Positions 1 to 6,925 of a DNA stretch of 51,727 bases are shown here, in pieces. This DNA is from Pseudomonas sp. ANT_H12B (GTDB taxonomy: Bacteria; Pseudomonadota; Gammaproteobacteria; Pseudomonadales; Pseudomonadaceae). Below the pieces are notes generated by a model. It was not told where the DNA came from, did no database searches, and was given only the letters and a program-made list of their open reading frames with translations. Made by a program: the position numbers and the translations under genes. Position 1 is the stretch's first letter; each line of letters begins with the position of its first letter. Location: NCBI RefSeq assembly GCF_008369325.1, contig NZ_VOBI01000028.1, positions 1 through 51,727 of the forward strand, read 5' to 3'.

Positions 1-65
1 CCCGCGCTACCGGAACAGTAGTCCTGCACTGCTGCCAGTTTTACTTGCTCTGTGTACTTACCCAT
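1..65 (-). CDS. IS3-family transposase OrfA, N-terminal fragment (cut by window edge)
   Basis: Only the first 21 codons are visible, read from ATG at 65 leftward. The peptide begins MGKYTEQVKLAAVQDYCSGS. This resembles the start of small helix-turn-helix OrfA proteins of IS3/IS150-group elements, which bind the IS ends and are joined to OrfB by programmed frameshifting. The G-rich run just before the ATG (about 95-99 on plus) could be its ribosome binding site, and it lies in the 3' arm of the hairpin at 69-100. The family call rests on a short N-terminus and the IS-like end. The gene could be intact beyond the window. Confidence 0.6.
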   Translation of the reverse strand, partial: MGKYTEQVKLAAVQDYCSGSA

Positions 66-68
66 GAC

Positions 69-100
69 ACCCCCAAAGGTTGTGTTCAACCTTTGGGGGT
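69..100 (-). repeat. Perfect 14-bp inverted repeat inside the IS end
   Basis: Bases 69-82 and 87-100 are perfectly complementary with a 4-base loop (83-86). In a minus-strand transcript the 3' arm holds the G5 run that would act as Shine-Dalgarno for orfA. RNA entering the IS from hemH would therefore fold and hide it. There is no U-tract, so it is not a standard terminator. Confidence 0.75.
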
Positions 101-107
101 CAGTTCA

Positions 108-121
108 CTCCGCGTGGGAAC
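108..121. repeat. Half of a Pseudomonas CCCACGC-type palindrome, interrupted by the IS
   Basis: CTCC (108-111) followed by GCGTGGGAAC (112-121) matches the loop and one arm of the short palindrome found after many Pseudomonas genes (arms GTTCCCACGC and GCGTGGGAAC). The other arm is missing because the IS end starts at 107. The palindrome would sit directly after the hemH stop and probably served as its terminator. Confidence 0.55.
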
Positions 122-129
122 GATCATGA

Positions 130-1155
130 CTACAACGCCAGAGGGGCTCGCTCGCACAATGTGTTCAACGCCTTCGCCCACTGCGGATCATCGTTGAGGC
201 ACGGCACCAGCACCAACTCTTCCCCACCCGCTTCGCGGAAAAGCTCCCGCCCACGATCTCCGATCTCTTCCAGCGTCTCAATACAATCGGCAACAAACGC
301 CGGACACATCACCAGCACTTTCTTCACGCCCATCCCCGCCAACTCATCAAGGCGAGCCTCGGTATAGGGCTCAATCCACTTGGCACGGCCCAATCGCGAC
401 TGAAACGACACCGACCACTTGCCGTCCGGCAGGCCCATGCGCTTGGCAAACTCTGACGCCGTGCGCAGACATTGGGCGCGGTAACAGGTCGCCATTACTT
501 CTGGCGAAGCGATCTGGCAGCAATTATCGCTTTTAAAGCAATGGTGACCGGTAGGGTCGATCTTGGTCAGGTGCCGCTCCGGCAAACCGTGGAAACTCAA
601 CAGCAGGTGATCGTAATCCTGCTGCAAATGCGGCTTGGCGCTGGCCACCAGCGCATCAAGGTATTCCGGCTGATCGTAGAACGGTTGGAGAATCGAGAAC
701 TGCACGTCGAGTTTCTTCTCGCGCACTACTCGCCTGGCTTCCTCGATCACCGTGGTCACGGTGCTGTCGGCGAACTGCGGATAAAGCGGCGCGAGGGTGA
801 TTCGCTTGTGACCCTGGGCAGCCAGGCGAACCAGCGCCGATTCAATCGACGGCTCGCCATAACGCATGGCCAGCTCCACCGGCCCGTGGGTCCACTGCGC
901 GGTCATGGCCTGTTGCAGGCGACGGCTGAGTACCACCAGCGGCGAGCCCTCCTCCCACCAGATCGAGGCGTAGGCATGGGCCGACTGCTCGGGACGCTTG
1001 AACAGGATCAGCGACACCAATAAACGTCGCACCGGCCATGGCAGGTCGATCACATACGGGTCCATCAGAAATTGATTGAGGTAACTGCGCACATCCGCCA
1101 CCGAGGTAGAGGCCGGTGAGCCCAGGTTGACCAGAAGCAATGCGTGATCGGTCAT
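130..1155 (-). CDS. hemH: Ferrochelatase (protoheme ferro-lyase)
   Basis: Inserts Fe2+ into protoporphyrin IX, the last step of protoheme synthesis, at the cytoplasmic side of the inner membrane. The product is 341 residues, normal for bacterial ferrochelatase. The N-terminal LLLVNLGSP motif is at about 6-14. The catalytic His lies in LLLSFHGLPERH (His189), and the acidic metal-path residue lies in the IETLEEIG segment (Glu296). A cluster of cysteines (206, 212, 213, 224, 229) precedes the FQSRLG motif; whether it binds anything cannot be told. The gene starts at ATG 1155, 8 bases after the stop of the upstream SDR39U1-type gene, so the two are probably co-transcribed. Transcription runs on toward the IS at 107. 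Confidence 0.96.
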   Translation of the reverse strand: MTDHALLLVNLGSPASTSVADVRSYLNQFLMDPYVIDLPWPVRRLLVSLILFKRPEQSAHAYASIWWEEGSPLVVLSRRLQQAMTAQWTHGPVELAMRYGEPSIESALVRLAAQGHKRITLAPLYPQFADSTVTTVIEEARRVVREKKLDVQFSILQPFYDQPEYLDALVASAKPHLQQDYDHLLLSFHGLPERHLTKIDPTGHHCFKSDNCCQIASPEVMATCYRAQCLRTASEFAKRMGLPDGKWSVSFQSRLGRAKWIEPYTEARLDELAGMGVKKVLVMCPAFVADCIETLEEIGDRGRELFREAGGEELVLVPCLNDDPQWAKALNTLCERAPLAL

Positions 1156-1163
1156 GCAACGTC

Positions 1164-2072
1164 CTATTTCAAAGGCGGCTGGAAAAGGTCATCCAGAGCC
1201 GCGCGCAAATCAGTGAACTGGAAAGTGAAACCCGCTTCCAGCAAGCGAGCCGGTACAGCCTTCTGGCCGCCCAGCAACAACAATGACAACTCGCCCAGAC
1301 ACACCTTCAACGCCAAGGCTGGCATCGGCATGAACGCCGGACGGTGCAGCACGCTGCCCAACGTCTTGGCAAATTCGCGATTGCGCACCGGTTTGGGTGC
1401 GCAGGCATTATAAGGACCGCTGGCGTCTTTCTGATGCAGAAGAAAATCAATCAGGGCGATTTGATCCTTGATATGCACCCACGGCATCCACTGCCGACCA
1501 TTGCCGATCGGCCCGCCCAGCCCCAGTTTGAATGGCAGCAACAGCCGCGACAAAAAGCCACCCTCGGCGGACAACACCAACCCGGTGCGAATCAGGATCA
1601 CGCGAATGCCCTGGGCCTCGGCACGCTGAGCGGTTTCTTCCCAGGCGATGCACAACTGACTGGCGAAATCATCGATGACCGGTGGAGACTTCTCGGTCAA
1701 TTCGCGCTCCCCGCCGTCGCCGTACCAGCCAATGGCAGAGCCCGAAATCAACACCTGCGGTTTCTGCGCGCGGCTTTCGAGCCAGGCCAGCATGGTTTCG
1801 GTCAGGGTGATCCGGCTGCTCCACAGCAGCGCTTTACGCTTGGACGTCCATGGCCGGTCGGCAATCGGAGCGCCTGCCAGGTTGATGATTGCATCAACCG
1901 TTTCTTGCCCAAGGTCTTCGAACAGTGCGACTCCACGAACTTGCGGGCCGCAAATTTTCGCGACTTTTTCAGGTGTGCGGCTCAAGACCGTCAAGCGATG
2001 TCCCTGACTCAACCAGTGTCGGCAGAGCTGACGTCCTATCAAACCAGTACCGCCGGTCAGCAATATGTGCAT
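1164..2072 (-). CDS. TIGR01777 / SDR39U1-family NAD(P)-binding protein (YfcH-like)
   Basis: An atypical short-chain dehydrogenase/epimerase-like protein of 302 residues, the usual size for the TIGR01777 family. The nucleotide-binding loop GGTGLIGRQL is at residues 7-16. The family hallmarks SGSAIGWYGDGG (about 111-122) and WMPWVHIKD (about 195) are present, and the C-terminus matches the DUF1731 tail. Family substrates are unknown; some members influence cell division or heme-related phenotypes, but none is assigned here. It lies immediately upstream of hemH on the same strand, and diverges from the FAD oxidoreductase at 2269, sharing a 196-bp intergenic region that carries a LitR-type operator. 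Confidence 0.9.
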   Translation of the reverse strand: MHILLTGGTGLIGRQLCRHWLSQGHRLTVLSRTPEKVAKICGPQVRGVALFEDLGQETVDAIINLAGAPIADRPWTSKRKALLWSSRITLTETMLAWLESRAQKPQVLISGSAIGWYGDGGERELTEKSPPVIDDFASQLCIAWEETAQRAEAQGIRVILIRTGLVLSAEGGFLSRLLLPFKLGLGGPIGNGRQWMPWVHIKDQIALIDFLLHQKDASGPYNACAPKPVRNREFAKTLGSVLHRPAFMPMPALALKVCLGELSLLLLGGQKAVPARLLEAGFTFQFTDLRAALDDLFQPPLK

Positions 2073-2197
2073 GACTTCTTCCTCGCGTGGCGTTTTACCT
2101 TGATCACTAGTCTATTTTTATAAGCAGGGATCTTTGGTATCGGGCAGTCTCTGTGTTTAACAATAGGCCAAGCTGCCAGAACGAGAACGCTAAAAGT

Positions 2198-2221
2198 TAT
2201 ACCAAAAAACAATATTGTACA
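2198..2221 (+). promoter_or_regulatory. LitR/CarH-type operator upstream of the FAD oxidoreductase
   Basis: TATACC (2198-2203), exactly 12 bases, then TGTACA (2216-2221). This matches the T(G/A)TACA-N12-TGTA(C/A)A form recalled for LitR/CarA/CarH MerR regulators, with one mismatch. TTGTAC at 2215-2220 could be a -35 with TAGTCT (2238-2243) as -10 at 17-bp spacing, so the operator would overlap the -35. Another TGTACA half-site lies at 2243-2248. The regulator gene is 2.2 kb downstream. Confidence 0.65.
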
Positions 2222-2268
2222 GGTTTAAACCACGGCGTAGTCTGTACAGAAAGGTAAACGAGGCCCCT

Positions 2269-3255
2269 ATGACTGTACCTATCGCAATCATCGGCACCGG
2301 CATCGCCGGGCTCTCAGCCGCCCAGGCCCTGACAGAGGCCGGGCATGTCGTTCAACTTTTCGATAAAAGCCACGGCAGTGGCGGGCGTATGTCGAGCAAG
2401 CGCAGCGATGCGGGTGCCCTGGACTTGGGCGCGCAATATTTCACCGCCCGCGATCGCCGTTTCGTCACTGAAGTCCAGCGCTGGCAAGCCAATGGCTGGG
2501 TCGCTGAATGGACGCCGCAGCTCTACACCTTCCACGGTGGCCAGCTCAACCTGTCGCCGGACGAACAGACTCGCTGGGTGGGTACGCCCCGCATGAGCGC
2601 CATTACCCGCGGCCTGCTGGGCGATCTGGAAGTGCATTTCACCTGCCGGATCACCGAGGTCTATCGCGGTGAAGAACACTGGCATCTGCAGGACGCCGAA
2701 GGGTTCACCCACGGCCCGTTCAGTCATGTGGTTATTGCCACGCCGGCTCCTCAGGCAACGGCCCTGCTGGCCTCTGCGCCGAAGCTCGCCGGTGCCGCTG
2801 CCGGGGTGAAAATGGAACCGACCTGGGCGATCGCGCTGGCTTTTGAAACACCGCTGGATACCCCCATGGAAGGCTGCTTCGTACAAGACAGCCCGCTCGA
2901 CTGGCTGGCTCGCAACCGCAGCAAACCGGGGCGCGACGACACGCTCGACACTTGGGTATTGCACGCGACCAGTCTCTGGAGCCGGCAGCATATCGACCTG
3001 CCCAAGGAAGCGGTGATCGAGCAATTGCACGGCGCTTTCGCCGAACTGCTGCACAGCGCCATGCCTGCCCCGACCTTCAGCCTCGCCCATCGCTGGCTCT
3101 ACGCCCGACCCGCCAGCAGTCATGAATGGGGCGTCTTGGCTGATGCCGACCTGGGCCTATATGTATGTGGCGACTGGTGCCTTTCCGGCCGCGTCGAAGG
3201 CGCCTGGCTCAGCGGCCAGGAAGCTGCCCGCCGCTTGCACGAGCACCTTCAGTAA
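2269..3255 (+). CDS. NAD(P)/FAD-dependent oxidoreductase, renalase/amine-oxidase-like
   Basis: A 328-residue flavoprotein. The dinucleotide-binding GTGIAGLSAA motif is at residues 9-18, followed by the FDKSHGSGGRMSS segment typical of the flavin amine-oxidase fold. The C-terminal FAD motif YVCGDWCLSGRVEGAW is near residue 300. The start is placed at ATG 2269 because a purine-rich AAGGTAAACGAGG precedes it and the FAD motif then falls at the usual distance; an upstream in-frame start at 2215 would run through the operator. The substrate is unknown. As I recall, homologues sit in the same position next to the MerR-photolyase genes of P. putida, so a role in the light response is inferred from context only. 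Confidence 0.85.
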   Translation: MTVPIAIIGTGIAGLSAAQALTEAGHVVQLFDKSHGSGGRMSSKRSDAGALDLGAQYFTARDRRFVTEVQRWQANGWVAEWTPQLYTFHGGQLNLSPDEQTRWVGTPRMSAITRGLLGDLEVHFTCRITEVYRGEEHWHLQDAEGFTHGPFSHVVIATPAPQATALLASAPKLAGAAAGVKMEPTWAIALAFETPLDTPMEGCFVQDSPLDWLARNRSKPGRDDTLDTWVLHATSLWSRQHIDLPKEAVIEQLHGAFAELLHSAMPAPTFSLAHRWLYARPASSHEWGVLADADLGLYVCGDWCLSGRVEGAWLSGQEAARRLHEHLQ

Positions 3256-3267
3256 ACGCATCGACTC

Positions 3268-3291
3268 GCTGCTGTCGAAATAGACAGCAGC
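3268..3291 (+). terminator. Strong hairpin without U-tract after the FAD oxidoreductase gene
   Basis: GCTGCTGTC (3268-3276) pairs perfectly with GACAGCAGC (3283-3291) around a GAAATA loop, 13 bases after the stop. There is no T-run, so it may be a weak terminator or an mRNA 3'-end stabiliser. A second, looser inverted repeat follows (GAACAGC 3308-3314 with GCTGTTC 3331-3337). Confidence 0.4.
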
Positions 3292-3361
3292 CCACCCGCA
3301 AAACCGCGAACAGCATTTTTTGGTCACCGGGCTGTTCGGCGATCTCACCGCCCATAAAACT

Positions 3362-3385
3362 TATACAAATAATTTGACTTGTATA
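3362..3385 (+). promoter_or_regulatory. LitR/CarH-type operator overlapping a sigma-70 promoter
   Basis: TATACA (3362-3367), 12 bases, then TGTATA (3380-3385), a perfect dyad. A likely promoter overlaps it: TTGACT at 3374-3379 and TATGAT at 3396-3401, 16 bp apart. A repressor bound here would cover the -35. It controls the gene starting at 3458 and probably the MerR and photolyase genes behind it. Confidence 0.7.
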
Positions 3386-3411
3386 CCTTTGAATCTATGA
3401 TCAAGTGATGT

Positions 3412-3435
3412 TGTACAGAACCAATATTCTGTACA
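3412..3435 (+). promoter_or_regulatory. Second LitR/CarH-type operator upstream of rudS
   Basis: TGTACA (3412-3417), exactly 12 bases, TGTACA (3430-3435): a perfect dyad with the same geometry as the site at 3362. It lies downstream of the proposed -10, about 22 bases before the ATG at 3458. Two sites in tandem, one over the -35 and one over the start region, suggest tight, possibly cooperative repression. Confidence 0.72.
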
Positions 3436-3457
3436 GGTCTGGATTCGAGGTGTTCCG

Positions 3458-4417
3458 ATGCCCCACGCCGCCGCAAAACCCAAAATCGCTATCAGTGCCT
3501 GCCTGATGGGGGCTGAAGTGCGCTTCAACGGCGGGCACAAGGAGTCACGGCTGTGCAGCCGCACCCTCGCTGACTACTTCGACTTCATCCCGGTCTGTCC
3601 AGAAGTCGCCATTGGCCTCGGCATTCCTCGCGAACCGATCCGCCTGGTGGGCGATCCCGAACAACCCAAAGCCGTCGGCACAGTTGATCCTGCGATCAAC
3701 GTCACCCAACCGCTGGCCGAGTACGGTCAGAAAATGGCGGCACAGCTGAGCGATATCTGCGGCTACATCTTTATGCAGAAATCCCCTTCCTGTGGCCTGG
3801 AACGGGTAAAGGTCTACCGCGCCAACGGCGCACCGGTGGACGGCGGTGGCCGTGGCATTTATGCCCGGGCCTTCTGTGCGCTGCATCCGGATTTGCCAGT
3901 AGAAGAAGATGGCCGCCTCAACGACCCGGTGCTGCGCGAGAACTTCCTTACCCGTGTATTCGCCTACAGCGCCTGGCAGCAGTTGTTGCAAGAAGGCCTG
4001 ACCCGGCGCGGCCTCACGGATTTTCACTCGCGCTACAAATACCTGCTGATGGCGCATAACCCGGTGCAATACAAAACGCTGGGCAACTTGCTGGGCAACA
4101 TGGGCCAGACCGACCCCTGCGAACTCGGACGACGCTATTTCAGCGAGCTGATGGCCGCCCTGAAAAAATGCGCCACACGCCGCACCCACACCAACGTCTT
4201 GCTACACATCAGCGGCTATCTCAAGCTAGCCATCAGCGCTGAAGACAAACAGGAAGTGCAACACGTCATCGGCCAGTACCGACTCGGCATCGTGCCGCTG
4301 GTGGTGCCGCTGACCCTGCTCAAGCATTACTTCCGTCAACACCCGGATCCGTACATTGCGCAACAGGTCTACCTGCAGCCGCATCCGGAAAATCTCAGCC
4401 TGCGAAACGCGATCTAA
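3458..4417 (+). CDS. rudS: DUF523-DUF1722 fusion; RudS-type tRNA 4-thiouridine desulfidase
   Basis: A 319-residue protein with an N-terminal DUF523 (TudS-like) domain at about 10-150 and a C-terminal DUF1722 (YbgA-like) domain at about 185-305. DUF523 enzymes are [4Fe-4S] desulfidases. Three cysteines placed as cluster ligands are visible: Cys15 in ISACLMG, Cys47 in VCPEVAIGLG and Cys112 in KSPSCGLERVKVY. From published work on DUF523-DUF1722 proteins (RudS, including the P. putida one, as I recall), the fusion removes sulfur from 4-thiouridine at tRNA position 8. E. coli ybgA (DUF1722 alone) is also next to phr. It starts at ATG 3458 behind two LitR-type operators; the stop is 10 bases before the MerR gene. 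The specific substrate is inferred from family. Confidence 0.85.
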   Translation: MPHAAAKPKIAISACLMGAEVRFNGGHKESRLCSRTLADYFDFIPVCPEVAIGLGIPREPIRLVGDPEQPKAVGTVDPAINVTQPLAEYGQKMAAQLSDICGYIFMQKSPSCGLERVKVYRANGAPVDGGGRGIYARAFCALHPDLPVEEDGRLNDPVLRENFLTRVFAYSAWQQLLQEGLTRRGLTDFHSRYKYLLMAHNPVQYKTLGNLLGNMGQTDPCELGRRYFSELMAALKKCATRRTHTNVLLHISGYLKLAISAEDKQEVQHVIGQYRLGIVPLVVPLTLLKHYFRQHPDPYIAQQVYLQPHPENLSLRNAI

Positions 4418-4427
4418 TGACAATCTG

Positions 4428-5369
4428 ATGAAAAGCCCACTCGACACCAGCGCCAGCGAAGACCTCGGCGACGGCTTCAAGAAAGCCCTCGACGAAGGCT
4501 GGCTGCCGATCCGTGAAGTCGCCCGACAGACCGGCGTCAACGCCGTCACCTTGCGCGCCTGGGAACGGCGTTACGGCCTGATCGTGCCGCAACGCACGCC
4601 CAAGGGCCACCGGCTGTTTTGCGCCGAACACGTACAACGCATCCTGACGATCCTCACCTGGCTCAACCGCGGCGTGGCCGTCAGCCAGGTCAAGCAACTG
4701 CTCGACACCCCGCAGGCCTTTACCGAACCCGTCGAAAACGATTGGCAGGTGCTGCGCAATACACTGCTGCAAGCGGTCACTCAACTGACCGAACGCATCC
4801 TCGATGACACCGTCAATCAGGCGATGGCGCTCTACCCGCCGCGAATTTTGTGCGAACAACTGCTGATGCCGTTGCTGGCGGATCTGGAAAAACGCTGGCA
4901 GGGCCAGTTCGGCGCGCAGATGGAGAGGGTATTTTTTTACTCGTGGCTGCGTAGCAAATTTGGCGCTCGCATCTACCATAACAACCGACAGTTGCGCAGC
5001 GCGCCGCTGCTGTTGATCAATCACTCGGATCTGCCACTGGAACCTCACCTGTGGCTCACCGCGTGGCTGATCAGCACTGCCGACTGCCCGGTGGAAGTCT
5101 TCGACTGGCCACTGCCCGCCGGCGAACTTGCGCTGGCAATTGATCACCTGCAAGCGCGCGCAGTACTGCTGTATTCCAGTAAAGCCATAAACCTTTCGCA
5201 ATTGCCGAAACTTTTGAATGGTATCAGTTGCCCAAAAATTATTGCCGGACCAACGGTGTGCATCCACCACACCGAATTATCCGCGAGAACTACCGATATC
5301 ACTGATTTGTTCCTGGCCGAAGATCCTTTATCGGCACATCGGAGCCTGATTCAGTGCGGGCTAATTTAA
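4428..5369 (+). CDS. MerR-family regulator, LitR/CarH-like (class II, no B12 ligands visible)
   Basis: A 313-residue regulator. The MerR winged helix is at about 27-63 (IREVARQTGV, TLRAWERRYGL, PKGHRLF), followed by a helical and Rossmann-like C-terminal half as in CarH/LitR. CarH reads light through adenosylcobalamin, using a Wx9EH motif and an (E/D)xHxxG His. Here the matching stretch has Trp157 and Glu166 followed by Arg instead of His, and no DxHxxG is visible, so B12 binding is unlikely. This fits class II LitR such as P. putida PplR1, which as I recall works with a LOV photoreceptor encoded elsewhere. The start is ATG 4428, 10 bases after rudS. It probably represses its own operon through the sites at 3362-3435. 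Confidence 0.87.
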   Translation: MKSPLDTSASEDLGDGFKKALDEGWLPIREVARQTGVNAVTLRAWERRYGLIVPQRTPKGHRLFCAEHVQRILTILTWLNRGVAVSQVKQLLDTPQAFTEPVENDWQVLRNTLLQAVTQLTERILDDTVNQAMALYPPRILCEQLLMPLLADLEKRWQGQFGAQMERVFFYSWLRSKFGARIYHNNRQLRSAPLLLINHSDLPLEPHLWLTAWLISTADCPVEVFDWPLPAGELALAIDHLQARAVLLYSSKAINLSQLPKLLNGISCPKIIAGPTVCIHHTELSARTTDITDLFLAEDPLSAHRSLIQCGLI

Positions 5370-5402
5370 TGGTGCATTTTTAATGATCGTGCGGACACCA
5401 CC

Positions 5403-6848
5403 ATGCAATTGATCTGGCTGCGCAGCGACTTGCGCCTACACGACAACACTGCCCTCTCGGCCGCCGCAGCCCGCGCCCCGACGGTGGCGGTGTATTTGTT
5501 GAGCCCGCAACAATGGCTGGAACACGATGACGCCTCGTGCAAAGTGGACTTCTGGCTGCGCAATCTGAGTGAACTGCGCAACGCACTGGGCAAACTGAAC
5601 ATTCCCCTGCTGATCCGCAAGGCGCCACGCTGGGAAGAAGCACCCAGGGTTTTGCTCGATCTTTGCCAGCAGCTGAAAATAGACGCGGTGCACGTCAATG
5701 ACGAATACGGCATTCATGAAACCCGACGTGATGCGGCAGTTGCCAAAGTGCTGAAGGCCGAGGGCATCGACTTTCACCGCTACCTGGATCAGCTGCTGTT
5801 CAAGCCTGGCACGGTGTTGACCAGGACAGGCACGTACTTCCAGGTCTTCAGCCAGTTCCGCAAGGTCTGTTACGAACGCCTGCACCGCTCATTACCGGGT
5901 CTGGTGATCGCCCCTATGGTCCAAGCGCCGTTGAACATCGACAGCGACGAAATCCCCTCAACCGTTGAGGGTTTCGAAACGCCCAGCGATAGCCTGCGTG
6001 CCCTCTGGCCGGCCGGTGAGGACTGCGCTCATCGTCGCCTCGAGACGTTCGCCGATGCCCACATCGACTACTACAAAAGCGAGCGGGATTTCCCGGCCAA
6101 ACCTGGCACCAGTCAGCTCTCCGCCTATCTCGCTGCGGGCGTCCTTTCTCCTCGCCAATGCCTGCATGCCGCGCTGCAAAGCAATCAGGGCGAGTTCGAA
6201 AGCGGCAAAGTCGGCGCCGTCACCTGGATCAACGAACTGCTTTGGCGCGAGTTCTACAAACACATTCTGGTGGGTTACCCACGGGTCTCCCGTCACCGCG
6301 CCTTCCGCCCGGAAACCGAAGCCCTGGCCTGGCGCGACGCCCCCGAGGAACTCGCAGCCTGGCAGCAGGCCCGTACCGGTTTGCCGATTATCGATGCAGC
6401 CATGCGCCAGTTGCTCGAAACCGGCTGGATGCACAACCGCCTGCGCATGGTGGTGGCGATGTTCCTGACCAAGAACCTGCTGATTGACTGGCGCGAAGGC
6501 GAGCGCTTTTTCATGCGTCATCTGATCGATGGCGACCTCGCGGCAAACAACGGCGGCTGGCAATGGAGTGCCTCCACCGGCACCGATTCGGCGCCCTACT
6601 TCCGGATTTTCAACCCGCTTAGCCAGTCGGAAAAATTCGACAGCGAAGGGCTGTTTATCAAACACTGGCTGCCGGAACTGGCCGGGCTGAGCAAAAAAGA
6701 AGTGCACAACCCGGCGAATCTCAGCGGGCTGTTCGGCGTAGCGGATTATCCGTCGCCGATCGTCAACCTGAGTACCTCCCGCGCGCGCGCGCTGGCCGCG
6801 TTCAAGAGCCTGGCGTCGCGACAGAATGCCGGAGGGGGCTATGAGTAA
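5403..6848 (+). CDS. phrB: Deoxyribodipyrimidine photolyase (CPD photolyase, class I)
   Basis: Uses blue/near-UV light and reduced FAD to split cyclobutane pyrimidine dimers. It has 481 residues, normal for class I. The N-terminal antenna domain starts MQLIWLRSDLRLHDN. The C-terminal FAD domain carries WINELLWREFY (about 278), LPIIDAAMRQL, GWMHNRLRM, and the NNGGWQWSASTGTDSAPY signature (about 380-400) holding FAD- and lesion-contacting residues and Trps of the electron-transfer chain. It lies 33 bases after the MerR gene with no terminator between, so it is in the same light-controlled transcript. Its end is 77 bases before the SDR gene. Confidence 0.95.
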   Translation: MQLIWLRSDLRLHDNTALSAAAARAPTVAVYLLSPQQWLEHDDASCKVDFWLRNLSELRNALGKLNIPLLIRKAPRWEEAPRVLLDLCQQLKIDAVHVNDEYGIHETRRDAAVAKVLKAEGIDFHRYLDQLLFKPGTVLTRTGTYFQVFSQFRKVCYERLHRSLPGLVIAPMVQAPLNIDSDEIPSTVEGFETPSDSLRALWPAGEDCAHRRLETFADAHIDYYKSERDFPAKPGTSQLSAYLAAGVLSPRQCLHAALQSNQGEFESGKVGAVTWINELLWREFYKHILVGYPRVSRHRAFRPETEALAWRDAPEELAAWQQARTGLPIIDAAMRQLLETGWMHNRLRMVVAMFLTKNLLIDWREGERFFMRHLIDGDLAANNGGWQWSASTGTDSAPYFRIFNPLSQSEKFDSEGLFIKHWLPELAGLSKKEVHNPANLSGLFGVADYPSPIVNLSTSRARALAAFKSLASRQNAGGGYE

Positions 6849-6925
6849 TTGCCTCCAGGACTACTACGTCATAAACATTTACCCGTATTGGGTCGGGCGA
6901 TTGCCTGATTGAAAGGGAGATCGGG

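Larger units (their letters stand above)
1..107 (-). mobile_element. End of an IS3-family insertion sequence (partial)
   Basis: The first 107 bases look like the left end of an insertion sequence running out of the window. The outer terminus, read on the minus strand, begins TGAACTGACCCCC at 107. This fits the 5'-TG start of IS3-family ends. Just inside is a long perfect inverted repeat, and then the ATG of a transposase OrfA-like reading frame (65 to 1). The other end, orfB and the target duplication are outside the window. The flanking DNA from 108 on is half of a common Pseudomonas palindrome. Confidence 0.7.

Noticed and set aside
206..229. Iron-sulfur cluster in HemH (residue numbers given as positions)
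   Set aside because: Five cysteines are clustered at residues 206-229 of the protein, but their spacing does not match a ligand pattern I can defend.
472..1023. Plus-strand open frames over hemH and similar long shadows opposite prfA, hemA, ychF and mksB
   Set aside because: They arise from high third-position GC opposite real genes, lack RBS and domains, and the minus- or plus-strand partner is a clear core protein.
3268..3337. Riboswitch or attenuator between the FAD oxidoreductase gene and rudS
   Set aside because: There are two simple hairpins without a U-tract and no conserved aptamer pattern. They are better explained as the 3' end of the upstream mRNA.
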